Under the pieces are notes generated by a model. That model searched no databases. It was not told the origin of the DNA and saw only the letters and a list, made by a program, of their open reading frames with translations. 64,000 nt of DNA, taken from NCBI RefSeq assembly GCF_012913485.1, contig NZ_CP051774.1, forward strand, positions 4,898,001-4,962,000, given 5' to 3'. The DNA is from Luteolibacter luteus. Its GTDB lineage: Bacteria; Verrucomicrobiota; Verrucomicrobiia; Verrucomicrobiales; Akkermansiaceae. Shown piece after piece: positions 25,748-33,723 of this stretch (its first letter is position 1; each line of letters opens with the position of its first letter). The translations under genes and the position numbers were made by a program.

Positions 25748-26509
25748 ATGAACTTTCAAAACAAGATCGCCCTCGTTACCGGCGGAAGCCGCGGCCTCGG
25801 CCGGAATATCGCCCTCGAACTGGCCCGCAAGGGCGCGGACATCGTGCTGACCTATCGCGAACGCAAAAGCGATGGCGAATCCGTGGCCGCAGAGATTAAG
25901 GCGTTGGGCCGAAAGGCAGAACTGCTCCAACTCGATGTGGCCGATACCAAGGGCTTTCCCGCCTTTGCGGAGGCCTTGAAGGCTGTCCTCGCTTCGCGCT
26001 GGCAACGGGACAACTTCGACTTCCTGCTCAACAATGCGGGGATCGACTCCTCGGCTCCTTTCACGGAGATGACGGAGGAGAACTTCGACCGGCTCTACAA
26101 CGTGCACTTCAAGGGAGTGTATTTCCTCACGCAGAAGCTGCTGCCGCTCATCGCGGATGGCGGACGGATCGTGAATACCTCCAGCGGTCTCGCCCGTTTC
26201 GCGATTCCCGGCTACTCCGCCTATGGTTCGCTGAAGGGCGCGGTGGAGGTGCTCACGCGCTACCTTGCGAAGGAACTCGGGCCGCGCCGGATCAATGTGA
26301 ACCTTGTGGCTCCGGGGCCGATCGAGACGGACTTCACGGCCGCTCATCTCGGGCATGAGGGCGTCCGTGAGTTCCTTGCGGCGCAGACCGCATTGGGACG
26401 TGTCGGTGTGCCGGATGACATTGGGGGTGTTGTCGCCTTCCTGTGCTCGGAAGAGGGGCGCTGGGTGAATGCGCAGCGAGTGGAGGCCTCCGGGGGAATT
26501 TTCCTGTAA
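25748..26509 (+). CDS. Short-chain dehydrogenase/reductase
   Basis: The 253-residue oxidoreductase shows IALVTGGSRGLGRNIALELA, LLNNAGIDSSAPF, a NTSSGLARFA serine segment and YSAYGSLKGAVEVLTRYLAK with the catalytic Tyr and Lys. The lineage FabG-like tail is NVNLVAPGPIETDFTAAHLG. It is only distantly like the SDR at 24633-25370, so the two are not a recent duplication. The substrate is unknown. It ends the plus-strand group facing the DUF1801 gene. Confidence 0.92.
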   Translation: MNFQNKIALVTGGSRGLGRNIALELARKGADIVLTYRERKSDGESVAAEIKALGRKAELLQLDVADTKGFPAFAEALKAVLASRWQRDNFDFLLNNAGIDSSAPFTEMTEENFDRLYNVHFKGVYFLTQKLLPLIADGGRIVNTSSGLARFAIPGYSAYGSLKGAVEVLTRYLAKELGPRRINVNLVAPGPIETDFTAAHLGHEGVREFLAAQTALGRVGVPDDIGGVVAFLCSEEGRWVNAQRVEASGGIFL

Positions 26510-26552
26510 GGGGATCGATTTCCTGGGTCGCGTGGGGAGGGTGCATCATCGT

Positions 26553-26573
26553 CCGGAACTGAGCAGTTTCCGG
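26553..26573. terminator. Stem-loop between converging genes
   Basis: CCGGAACT pairs with AGTTTCCGG (one extra T) around a 4-base loop, between the SDR stop at 26509 and the DUF1801 stop at 26609. There is no T tract. Confidence 0.35.
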
Positions 26574-26608
26574 CAGGGTGTCTTCTCCGCGCGGCTTGGA
26601 AGGTCGCG

Positions 26609-26962
26609 CTACTTCGAGGCATTCTCCTTGACCCGCAGCTTTACGATCTTGCGGATCAGGGGGAGGGGGAGTTTCTCGCCGATGGGGAATCGGAGAGTTC
26701 CTTTTTCGCAGTCCAATGGTTCGAGTTCCTTTTCCAACGCTTCGTGGATGCCTGAAGTGACCGGATAGAAGCCGATGTGTTTCTTGAAGGCCCCGAAGTG
26801 GACGAGGTTGCCGTTCAGGGTGAAGGTAGGCAGGCCATATTTGATCGTCTCTTCCGCTTTTGGCGCAGCGTTCCGGATCTCGGATCGGATTTGCTCAAGG
26901 AGCGGCCGGACGTTTTCCGGCTGCTTCGAGATGTAGTCGTCGATGCCGCCGCTTGCCTTCAT
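26609..26962 (-). CDS. DUF1801 (YdhG-like) protein
   Basis: ATG 26962 (MKASGGIDDYISKQPENVRP) gives 117 residues. The DUF1801 core is visible: LEQIRSEIRNAAPKAEETIK, YGLPTFTLNGNLVHFGAFKK, HIGFYPVTSGIHEALEKELE, and an end rich in Lys and Ile. The family folds like YdhG; some members were linked to iron handling in the Fra group, so the role remains uncertain. The ATG lies 26 bases from the divergent HAD gene, so the two promoters must overlap. Confidence 0.85.
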   Translation of the reverse strand: MKASGGIDDYISKQPENVRPLLEQIRSEIRNAAPKAEETIKYGLPTFTLNGNLVHFGAFKKHIGFYPVTSGIHEALEKELEPLDCEKGTLRFPIGEKLPLPLIRKIVKLRVKENASK

Positions 26963-26988
26963 GGACAAAGCAAGTATCACAAGATGCG

Positions 26989-27756
26989 ATGTCCAGCGAA
27001 CCGGAAAGCATCTTCATCTGGGACTTCGATGGCACCTTGGGCTATCGCGAGGGAATGTGGTCCGGTGCCTTGGCGGATTTGTCGCGGGGCCTGAGGCCCG
27101 ATCTCGCACTTGGCCCGGAAGCTTTCCGCCCGCACCTTCAGAGCGGCTTTCCGTGGCATGATTGGGAGCATGTCCGAAAGCCGCAATCACCGGACGAATG
27201 GTGGCAGGCCATGTCGGAGGTGATCCACCGGGCTGTGGCGAAAGTGGAGAGGCTGGCCGCGGCGGACTATGACGCGATCGTGGCAGGGATTCGCGATGAA
27301 TATCTCCGAGCGGACAGCTGGGCGCTTTTTCCCGATGTCCTTCCTTTCTTCTCCTCGCTCTTTGCCTCCACCAAGCGACACGTGATTCTCTCCAATCACG
27401 TGCCCGAGTTGGAGGAGATCCTCCGATCGCTCGGAATTCGCGATTACTTCGAGGCGGTCTTCAACTCTTCCCTCACTGGGATTGAGAAGCCGCATGCCGA
27501 GGCCTTTGCACAGGTGCTCCGTGCTTATCCGGATGCCAGCGGATTGATCATGATCGGAGATAGCTATGAAGCAGACATTGCTCCGGCGGAGTCGGCTGGA
27601 ATTCCCGCGGTGCTACTGCGTAATTCTGATCCTCGTGCCCGTTGGAGTTGTCGCGGGATGGACGAGTTGCCTCCGCTTCTCGGAGAGATTGCAGCCTCCC
27701 GGTCACTTGTGCTTCGCAGTGGCTACGGAGGTCAGGCGGTCAATATAGGCAAGTAG
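26989..27756 (+). CDS. HAD-superfamily hydrolase
   Basis: ATG 26989 (MSSEPESIFIWDFDGTLG) gives 255 residues; upstream in-frame ATG lies in the antisense of the DUF1801 gene. HAD motif I is DFDGTLG, motif II is VILSNHVPELEEIL, motif III has GIEKPHAEAF, and motif IV is IMIGDSYEADIAPAESAGIP. It probably acts as a small-molecule phosphatase in the PGP/YjjG group; the substrate is unknown. The final 54 bases overlap the converging UPF0114 gene. Confidence 0.9.
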   Translation: MSSEPESIFIWDFDGTLGYREGMWSGALADLSRGLRPDLALGPEAFRPHLQSGFPWHDWEHVRKPQSPDEWWQAMSEVIHRAVAKVERLAAADYDAIVAGIRDEYLRADSWALFPDVLPFFSSLFASTKRHVILSNHVPELEEILRSLGIRDYFEAVFNSSLTGIEKPHAEAFAQVLRAYPDASGLIMIGDSYEADIAPAESAGIPAVLLRNSDPRARWSCRGMDELPPLLGEIAASRSLVLRSGYGGQAVNIGK

Positions 27757-28263
27757 CAAGGCGGAGAGCACGAAGGCGAGGTGAATGATGACCTGCCACA
27801 TCATGACGGCGGGCTCCATGCGCTGCGCTTCAATGAAGGTCTTGAGGAGGTGGATGGACGAAATGCCAATCAGGGCGGTCGCGAGCTTCACCTTGAGGAT
27901 GCCGGCATTCACGTGGGACAGCCACTCCGGTTGGTCGGGATGTTTGTCCAGATGGAGGCGGGACACGAAGGTCTCATAGCCGCCCACGATCACCATGATC
28001 AGGAGATTGGCGATCATGACGACATCGATCAAGCCCAGCACGGTGAGCATGATCTCGGTTTCCGTGATCTTGTTCGCTTTTCCAACCAGGTGCCAGAGCT
28101 CGATGAGGAAGTGGTAGACGTAGACGCACTGGGCAATGATCAGGCCCACGTAGAGCGGGGCCTGAAGCCAGCGGCTCAGGAAGATGAAATTTCCCAGCAT
28201 CCGGTGGCCCGGGAAGAGGTCTTGGCGGGAGTGGTCGGATGGCGGGCTAGGAGAGACGTCCAT
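27703..28263 (-). CDS. UPF0114 (YqhA-like) membrane protein
   Basis: The 186-residue protein has about four hydrophobic helices (WLQAPLYVGLIIAQCVYVYH, IMLTVLGLIDVVMIANLLIM, a LATALIGISSIHLL segment and MWQVIIHLAFVLSALLLAYI). The family signature GGYETFVSRLHLDKHPDQPE and W(L)SHVNAGILKVKLA is present. UPF0114 proteins are conserved inner-membrane proteins with no settled function. The 3' end overlaps the HAD gene by 54 bases, so the pair is antisense there. Confidence 0.92.
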   Translation of the reverse strand: MDVSPSPPSDHSRQDLFPGHRMLGNFIFLSRWLQAPLYVGLIIAQCVYVYHFLIELWHLVGKANKITETEIMLTVLGLIDVVMIANLLIMVIVGGYETFVSRLHLDKHPDQPEWLSHVNAGILKVKLATALIGISSIHLLKTFIEAQRMEPAVMMWQVIIHLAFVLSALLLAYIDRLTSVATAKHK

Positions 28264-28330
28264 GGTCAGGGAGATGCGGCGTTATCGGGAAAATAGCGCA
28301 GCAAACTCGAATAGATGGCTTTCTTGCTCC

Positions 28331-28359
28331 AATTGGAAACGCCGGGCGACTTTCCAATT
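28331..28359 (-). terminator. Stem-loop downstream of polA
   Basis: AATTGGAAA (28331-28339) pairs with TTTCCAATT (28351-28359), a perfect 9-base stem around an 11-base loop, 16 bases beyond the polA stop. No T run follows on the minus strand, so the call rests on the stem and position. Confidence 0.5.
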
Positions 28360-28375
28360 TGCTGATCTTCCGCCC

Positions 28376-31180
28376 TTAGTGCGCGGCCAGCCAATTGCTG
28401 CCCGTGCCGTGCTCCACGAGGATCGGCACGCCGCCGGGAAGCGGCAGGGCCGTTTCCATCGCGTGGAGGATCTTCGGAAGCAGCTCCTCGCTTTCCGCGG
28501 GGTCGAGGTCAAAGACGAGTTCGTCGTGCACCTGCAACAGCATCTTGCTGCGGTAGGGCTTCGCCCTGAGAAGCTCGTCGATCCGGATCATGGCCAGCTT
28601 GATCATGTCCGCGGAGGTGCCTTGGATCGGGGTGTTGATCGCCGCGCGTTCCGCATTGCCGCGGATCGTCTGGTTTCCGGAGGTGAGATCGGGGAAATAC
28701 CTTCTGCGACCCGTGAGGGTCTCCACGTACCCGCTCATCCGGGCTTCCTGGATGGTGCGATCCATGAACTCCTTAATCGCCGGATACTGGGTGAAGTAGT
28801 TGTTGATGATTTCTCCGGCCTCACCGCGGGGAATGCCGAGGCGCTGGCTGAGCCCGAAGGCGGAGATGCCGTAGATGATCCCGAAGTTCACCATCTTCGC
28901 ACCGCTGCGCTGCTCGCGGGTGACTTCGCTTTCGGAGATGCCCCAGACCTTGGCGGCGGTCGCGGTGTGAATGTCGCGATTCTCGCGGAAGGCCTCGGTC
29001 ATCGAGGCGTCGCTTGCTAGGGCAGCCATCACGCGTAGTTCGATCTGCGAGTAATCGCAGGAGAGCAATGTGAAGCCTTCCCGAGGGACAAAAGCTTTCC
29101 GGATTTGCCGACCCATCGCGGTGCGAATGGGGATGTTCTGGAGATTCGGATCTGTGGATGCCAAGCGACCGGTCGCGGCGACAAGCTGGTGAAACTGGGT
29201 GTGGATGCGACCGGTCTCCTTCACGATATGTGCGGGCAGCGCATCGAGGTAGGTGCCCTTCAGCTTGGTCGCTTCGCGATACTCGAGGATCTCATCGATG
29301 ATCGGATGCTTGCCTGCCAAGGTGGCGAGAGTGGCTTCGTCGGTCTTGAATTGGCCGGTCTTGGTCTTCTTCGCCTTGTCGGCCAGGCCAAGCTCCCCGA
29401 AGAGGATTTCGCCGAGTTGCTTCGGCGAGTTCAGGTTGAAGGGGCGTCCCGCGTGTTTCGCGATGGATACCGAGAGTTCATCGATGCGCTTCTGGAGTTC
29501 GCCGCCAATTTCAACCAGCGCTGCAGGATCAACCGCGATGCCTTCCATTTCCATGCGGACGAGCACCGGTAGGAGCGGGCACTCGATCTCGTTGAGCACC
29601 TTTTCGCGTCCGTCGATCAGGGGACGCAAGCGCTCGGCCAGCTGCCAGGTGACATCGGCATCCTCCGCAGCGTATTCGGCAAGTGTCTCAAGCGGGATGG
29701 CGGAAACGTCGAGTTCCTTGCTGTTCTTCTTCGTCTCCGCGAAGCTGAAGAGATCATCTGTCGGAGGTCCCGGCAGAGGAGGCTGAAGATGGGTGTTCGC
29801 GATGTCCGCGAGTTTGATCGGCGAGTAGCCGAGCATCGTCTCGCTAAGGTAATCCATCGTGTGCCGCTGGTCCGGATAGATCAGCGAGTGGGCGAGCATG
29901 GTGTCGAAGACCGGCTCCGCCACCATGACGCTGTGGTGATACAGGACGGAGACATCGTATTTCAGATTGTGGCCGATCTTTTCCGCCGGTCCGGTCAGGA
30001 CCCCGCGCAGTGCGGGAAGCAGGTCTTCGGTATAGGGGAGATACCAGCCCTCGTGCGCAGCCCATGAAAAAGCGACGCCCAGTAGCTTCGCCTCGAAGCG
30101 GTCGAGCGAGGTCGTCTCAATATCGAAGCAGAAGCTCTTCTGTTGCTTCAGTGCGGCAAAGAGCTCCGCCTGTTTCTCCGCGGTATCCGCGAGGTGGTAG
30201 GTGTGAGGCACCTCACCGATCTTCTTGAAGGTCTCGAAGATCGTCTGGCTCGAAGGGCCTGCGATTTCGGCAGCAGCACTTTCCTCACTGGCGGCGGGTG
30301 CCGCAGCGGAAAATTCCCCGAAGAGCCGTTTGGTCAGAGAACGGAATTCGAACTCAGTGAAGAGGTCTTTCACCGCCTCCTCGTCGCGAGGAGAGAGGAT
30401 CAGATCTTCCCATGTGACCTCGATCGGGGCATCGATGATGATGGTGGCAAGGTCCTTCGAGAGACGTGCGTTGTCAGCATGAGCCTCGAGATTTTCCTTC
30501 TGCTTGCCCTTCAGTTTCGAAGTATTTGCGAGCAGTTCCTCCACGGAACCAAAGTCCGCGATGAGCTTCTGGGCGGTCTTCGGGCCGATGCCGGGCACGC
30601 CGGGGATATTGTCCACCGTGTCGCCCATGAGGCCGAGCAGATCGATGATCTGGTGGGCTTCCTTTACACCCCAGATTTCCGGAAGCTGGGGCAGGCCGAT
30701 GATTTCGTGCTCGGAGCCCTTCTTGCCCGGCTTCCACATGAAGGTGGTGGCGCTGAGAAGCTGCGCAAAATCCTTGTCCGGCGTCACCATATAGGTCTCG
30801 AAGCCCTCAGGCTCGGCCCTTTTCGCCAGCGTGCCGATCAGGTCGTCAGCCTCGAAGCCGTCGATCTCCAGGATGGGAATGTGGAAGGCCTTGCAAAGCC
30901 GCTTCACGTTCGGGATGGCTGCGGCGAGCTCCTCCGGCATCTCGTCGCGCTGCGCCTTGTAGGCGGGGAACTTCACATGGCGGGGGGTCGGCGCGGAGGT
31001 ATCGAAAGCGACCCCGAGGTGGGTCGGCTTTTCTTTTTCCAAGATCGTCAGCAGCGTATTGGTGAATCCGTAGAGGGCGGAGGTGTTGATTCCCTTGGAG
31101 TTACGGATCGGGTTCTGGATGAAGGCAAAGTGGGCCCGGTAAACGAGGGCCATCCCATCCAGGAGGAAAAGTCGCGGCAT
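28376..31180 (-). CDS. polA: DNA polymerase I with 5' nuclease and active 3'-5' proofreading domain
   Basis: The 934-residue enzyme fills gaps and removes RNA primers. Residues 1-290 are the 5' nuclease (FEADDLIGTLAKRAEPEGF, LGLMGDTVDNIPGVPGIGP). Residues about 330-530 keep all exonuclease acidic motifs: FDIETTSLDRF, KIGHNLKYDVSVL and YAAEDADVTWQLAERL. The polymerase has motif A (DYSQIELRVMA), motif B (RSGAKMVNFGIIYGIS) and motif C (LLQVHDELVFD). An inter-domain linker near residue 300 is Ala/Glu-rich. Start MPRLFLLDGMALVYRAHFA is the family N-terminus. Confidence 0.97.
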   Translation of the reverse strand: MPRLFLLDGMALVYRAHFAFIQNPIRNSKGINTSALYGFTNTLLTILEKEKPTHLGVAFDTSAPTPRHVKFPAYKAQRDEMPEELAAAIPNVKRLCKAFHIPILEIDGFEADDLIGTLAKRAEPEGFETYMVTPDKDFAQLLSATTFMWKPGKKGSEHEIIGLPQLPEIWGVKEAHQIIDLLGLMGDTVDNIPGVPGIGPKTAQKLIADFGSVEELLANTSKLKGKQKENLEAHADNARLSKDLATIIIDAPIEVTWEDLILSPRDEEAVKDLFTEFEFRSLTKRLFGEFSAAAPAASEESAAAEIAGPSSQTIFETFKKIGEVPHTYHLADTAEKQAELFAALKQQKSFCFDIETTSLDRFEAKLLGVAFSWAAHEGWYLPYTEDLLPALRGVLTGPAEKIGHNLKYDVSVLYHHSVMVAEPVFDTMLAHSLIYPDQRHTMDYLSETMLGYSPIKLADIANTHLQPPLPGPPTDDLFSFAETKKNSKELDVSAIPLETLAEYAAEDADVTWQLAERLRPLIDGREKVLNEIECPLLPVLVRMEMEGIAVDPAALVEIGGELQKRIDELSVSIAKHAGRPFNLNSPKQLGEILFGELGLADKAKKTKTGQFKTDEATLATLAGKHPIIDEILEYREATKLKGTYLDALPAHIVKETGRIHTQFHQLVAATGRLASTDPNLQNIPIRTAMGRQIRKAFVPREGFTLLSCDYSQIELRVMAALASDASMTEAFRENRDIHTATAAKVWGISESEVTREQRSGAKMVNFGIIYGISAFGLSQRLGIPRGEAGEIINNYFTQYPAIKEFMDRTIQEARMSGYVETLTGRRRYFPDLTSGNQTIRGNAERAAINTPIQGTSADMIKLAMIRIDELLRAKPYRSKMLLQVHDELVFDLDPAESEELLPKILHAMETALPLPGGVPILVEHGTGSNWLAAH

Positions 31181-31248
31181 GCGGGGACCCTAGGCATCAC
31201 ATCGATTTTTGGAACCGCCAATGAGCCGGTTTTGAAGAAGTTTTCCTG

Positions 31249-31838
31249 TCAGCGAACCCCCGTCATTGGTTGCAGGGCCAGATCAAGCGCTTCACGGAGG
31301 GACACGTCTGCCCGCTGGTATTGGGCCCGGCTGCCGTTGGAAACCCATTCGGCGGTCATCGTTTCTACGTTGACGATCCGGATGGAAACCGCTGCCTCCG
31401 AGTAAAGTTGGTTCTGAGCTTGCCTGGGCGGGCGTATCTCCCCGTATTCATTTGGAATGTGAAAACCGGAGGACGCATTTCTTCCGACAGATTGTCGATG
31501 CTTGCGATAATGATGCTATCCGCACTGGCTGCCCTGCCGATCCTTGATGCGCGTTCGTCAGAAAGGGGCTGACGACTAAATTCGATCTCACTCAATGCCA
31601 GTTCGACATCTCCGCGAGATGCAACCCGATAACCATAGCCGAGCGCTTTTGCTGAGACCCGCGAATTGGTTTGGGCAATTGAAGCCCGGCTTTTTTGCGA
31701 GTTCCCGTGGAATTGAGTGACTACCAAGACAGTAGTTCCAGGGCGGGGAAGCCGACCTTCGGCTGTCACATTGCTGCTGCCGCAACTTGAGAGTAGTGTG
31801 ACAGACAAAATCGCGAATAAAATACGGATAATGGGCAT
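31249..31838 (-). pseudogene. CsgG/LpoB-like lipoprotein gene with a single frameshift
   Basis: ATG 31838 starts a lipoprotein (MPIIRILFAILSVTLLSSC). The first frame reads well to about ADSIIIASIDNLSEEM, then runs to a stop at 31365. Another frame, open from just after a stop near 31517, carries the missing C-terminus: QLYSEAAVSIRIVNVETMTA, EWVSNGSRAQYQRAD and a stop at 31249-31251. Joining them needs one missing base (or a -1 slip) between about 31490 and 31437; runs GGTTTTC and ACGGGGA lie there. The restored product, about 196 residues, has the domain of CsgG/FlgO/LpoB proteins, like its upstream neighbour. It may be a true mutation, a sequencing error or programmed frameshifting. Confidence 0.75.
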
Positions 31839-31849
31839 GACAGCGAGGC

Positions 31850-32608
31850 TTATTTGTTGTTTGCGATGAAGTCCTTTACGACGTCGATGATCGCCAAATT
31901 GACGAGAGTGTTCATGGCGGGTTCCGGCGTGGGAGTGATTTCCTTTTCTCCTTCGACCTCGCATTCAGCTGTCCAAAGTTCGATCCCGGTCTCGAGATCA
32001 ATCTTGGTGATCTGAATCCTTACGGTAGGAGACGATATTTTTCTGACCCTTTCTAGAGCGACCTTTGCATCAGCGGGGTTTTCTTCGATTGAATATTGAA
32101 TCTCCAATCCCCACTTGGCCCCTAGGCGCTTGCCGAGCGATATTTTTGTCTTGAGGTCGCTGAGAGGCTCGCGTGATTCCTCAATGGCAAGCTGAATCTG
32201 CTCAGCGTTCGCAGAATTCTTAAGGGGAATTTTTGCTTTGTTCAAAAGGGTGCTTCGGACCCCCTGAGGGAGACGTTTCTCATATCGTTGAGAAACCGCC
32301 TTGTTCGTGGACGTATCCTTGCAGGTCAATACCGTGTAAGCCCCTGATCGGGTCACTGACGTATCGATGAATTCTAATCCGCCATATCCCTCGCCTGACT
32401 CTTCCGGCCGCGGAGGCGAAGCTGCTAGGCTAGAATGATCGACTTCTCGAGTTCTTTTTTGGAAAGTGCTTGAGGGTGATAGTATGTCCTTTATTTGCAA
32501 CGTGTCGGCCAGGCATCCAATTGCAATGGCACACGCTCCTAAAGAGGCCCAGGTTTTAGGACTTCTGATGAAAGCCCAAAGGTGTTTGAAGATCATTCTA
32601 GTGTTCAA
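31850..32608 (-). CDS. CsgG/LpoB-like protein with N-terminal membrane anchor
   Basis: The 252-residue protein starts MNTRMIFKHLWAFIRSPKTW, with a hydrophobic segment (ASLGACAIAIGCLADTL). After a polar linker comes the alpha/beta domain: LAIEESREPLSDLKTKISLG, KRLGAKWGLEIQYSIE, VRIQITKIDLETGIELWTAE. This resembles CsgG/LpoB-type regulators, in which a GKRLGAK-like helix and an ETG..W strand recur. The C-terminus is NTLVNLAIIDVVKDFIANNK. It precedes the frameshifted paralogue by 11 bases on the same strand, so they formed a tandem operon. Confidence 0.75.
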   Translation of the reverse strand: MNTRMIFKHLWAFIRSPKTWASLGACAIAIGCLADTLQIKDILSPSSTFQKRTREVDHSSLAASPPRPEESGEGYGGLEFIDTSVTRSGAYTVLTCKDTSTNKAVSQRYEKRLPQGVRSTLLNKAKIPLKNSANAEQIQLAIEESREPLSDLKTKISLGKRLGAKWGLEIQYSIEENPADAKVALERVRKISSPTVRIQITKIDLETGIELWTAECEVEGEKEITPTPEPAMNTLVNLAIIDVVKDFIANNK

Positions 32609-32855
32609 GGAGGGGAGAGAACGATTTTTCGAAGATGTGCCATTGTGTCTAAAAGAGGATATGGCGCAATGACGAAGGCCGTCAAATTGGGTGGAGGCTC
32701 TTGGTAGATGTCAAATTGTGTGGCAAGAAAATGACTGCGTCCGGGTGGCGAACCCGGTAGGATTATTTTCGATCTGCTTCCAAACCCCGGGATTTCTTCC
32801 ACTTGGAAAAATCTGGCCAAAGGGCGGGTGGAATTCCTACGTATGGGCCAGCAAG

Positions 32856-33497
32856 ATGAAGTATCTCTTCCCCATGTTGTGCGTCGTCGGAGCCGGAGCC
32901 GCGGGCTACGTCTTCGAGCCACAGATCACGCCAAACCTGATTTCCTACAATCAGACGAAGGTGCGCGTCATCGATGGAGGCGTGGCCGGGGAAAAGAAGG
33001 ACCAATCCGCGCTAGGCAAGGCCAAGGAAACCGAACCAGTGGCCCCGAAGCCCGAGCCGGTTCCGGAGCCGGTGGTGAAGAACGACACCGAGCCAGCTCC
33101 GGCACCTACTCCGGATCCTGCGCCCGAGCCGACACCTGAGCCCGCTCCTGCGATCGCCGACAACGGCGGCGAGAAGATGGATGAAACGCCCAAGCCTGAG
33201 CCGACCCCAATCCCCGAAGCAGCCCCGACCGGTGCCGTCCTTGGTGAAGAGGAAATCGTGAAGGCGATGCAGGAGAGCATCAAGGCCGCCGAGGTGAAGG
33301 AGTTCACCTTTGACCAAGTGCTTGCCTGGAAGGCCGGCGAGGAGGAGGAAGTGGACGGCGTGAAATACCAGATCGGCAATGCCGCCTACAAAGCGGAGAC
33401 GATCTTCGGCGTGAAGACAATCCAAGCCAAGGCGCTCATCAAGGATGGCAAGGTCACCAAGTGGATCTGGCCGAATAGCGGCATGGAGATCAAGTAA
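32856..33497 (+). CDS. Envelope protein with Pro/Glu-rich linker, unknown
   Basis: ATG 32856 (MKYLFPMLCVVGAGAAGYVF) gives 213 residues: an N-terminal signal anchor, then a linker of about 80 residues dense in Pro, Glu and Ala with repeated PEP-type units (about 60-145). A compact C-terminal domain follows: EEIVKAMQESIKAAEVKEFT, FDQVLAWKAGEEEEVDGVKY, QIGNAAYKAETIFGVKTIQA. The linker suggests spanning peptidoglycan. The function is unknown. The upstream extension to 32691 looks noncoding. A strong terminator follows. Confidence 0.75.
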   Translation: MKYLFPMLCVVGAGAAGYVFEPQITPNLISYNQTKVRVIDGGVAGEKKDQSALGKAKETEPVAPKPEPVPEPVVKNDTEPAPAPTPDPAPEPTPEPAPAIADNGGEKMDETPKPEPTPIPEAAPTGAVLGEEEIVKAMQESIKAAEVKEFTFDQVLAWKAGEEEEVDGVKYQIGNAAYKAETIFGVKTIQAKALIKDGKVTKWIWPNSGMEIK

Positions 33498-33525
33498 GGC
33501 TCCCTTCGCAGAACATACCTTTTCG

Positions 33526-33557
33526 AACGGCGGCCCTCATCGGCCGCCGTTTTGTTT
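33526..33557 (+). terminator. Rho-independent terminator of the Pro/Glu-rich protein gene
   Basis: Positions 33526-33535 (AACGGCGGCC) pair perfectly with 33542-33551 around a 6-base loop and are followed by TTGTTT. It lies 28 bases after the stop. Confidence 0.9.
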
Positions 33558-33577
33558 GGGGATATTTGCAACCTCTC

Positions 33578-33703
33578 TCATCTCGTCAGTCCGAATGGGT
33601 CGTCATCTTCCGCTTGAGCGGGCACTTCGTCGGGTTTGGGGGATCCCGGTTCCGCGAATGGGTCGTCTTCGTCTCTTTCTTGGCCTGATCTCTTCGCCGT
33701 CGG
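33578..33703 (-). pseudogene. Possible acidic DDPF-repeat remnant downstream of the M32 gene
   Basis: Between an in-frame stop at 33704-33706 and the stop at 33578-33580 a minus-strand frame encodes 41 residues containing EDDPFAEPGSPKPDEVPAQA and EDDDPFGLTR. Codon positions look coding, the ED-DPF unit occurs twice, and the DNA word GAATGGGTCGTC repeats on the plus strand. There is no start codon, so this is a leftover C-terminus or a chance frame. It begins just beyond the M32 stop. Confidence 0.3.
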
Positions 33704-33717
33704 TCAGCGCGAAGAGA
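33689..33717 (-). terminator. Stem-loop downstream of the M32 carboxypeptidase gene
   Basis: TCTCTTCG (33689-33696) pairs perfectly with CGAAGAGA (33710-33717) around a 13-base loop, starting 6 bases past the stop. No T run follows. Confidence 0.4.
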
Positions 33718-33723
33718 CGAGGA

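Noticed and set aside
30143-31405. Plus-strand open frame opposite polA
   Set aside because: It is antisense to polA, whose exonuclease and polymerase motifs are intact.
32739-32755. Hairpin CCGGGT/ACCCGG upstream of the Pro/Glu-rich protein
   Set aside because: The stem is only 6 bases without a T run and no gene ends nearby, so I do not call it a terminator.
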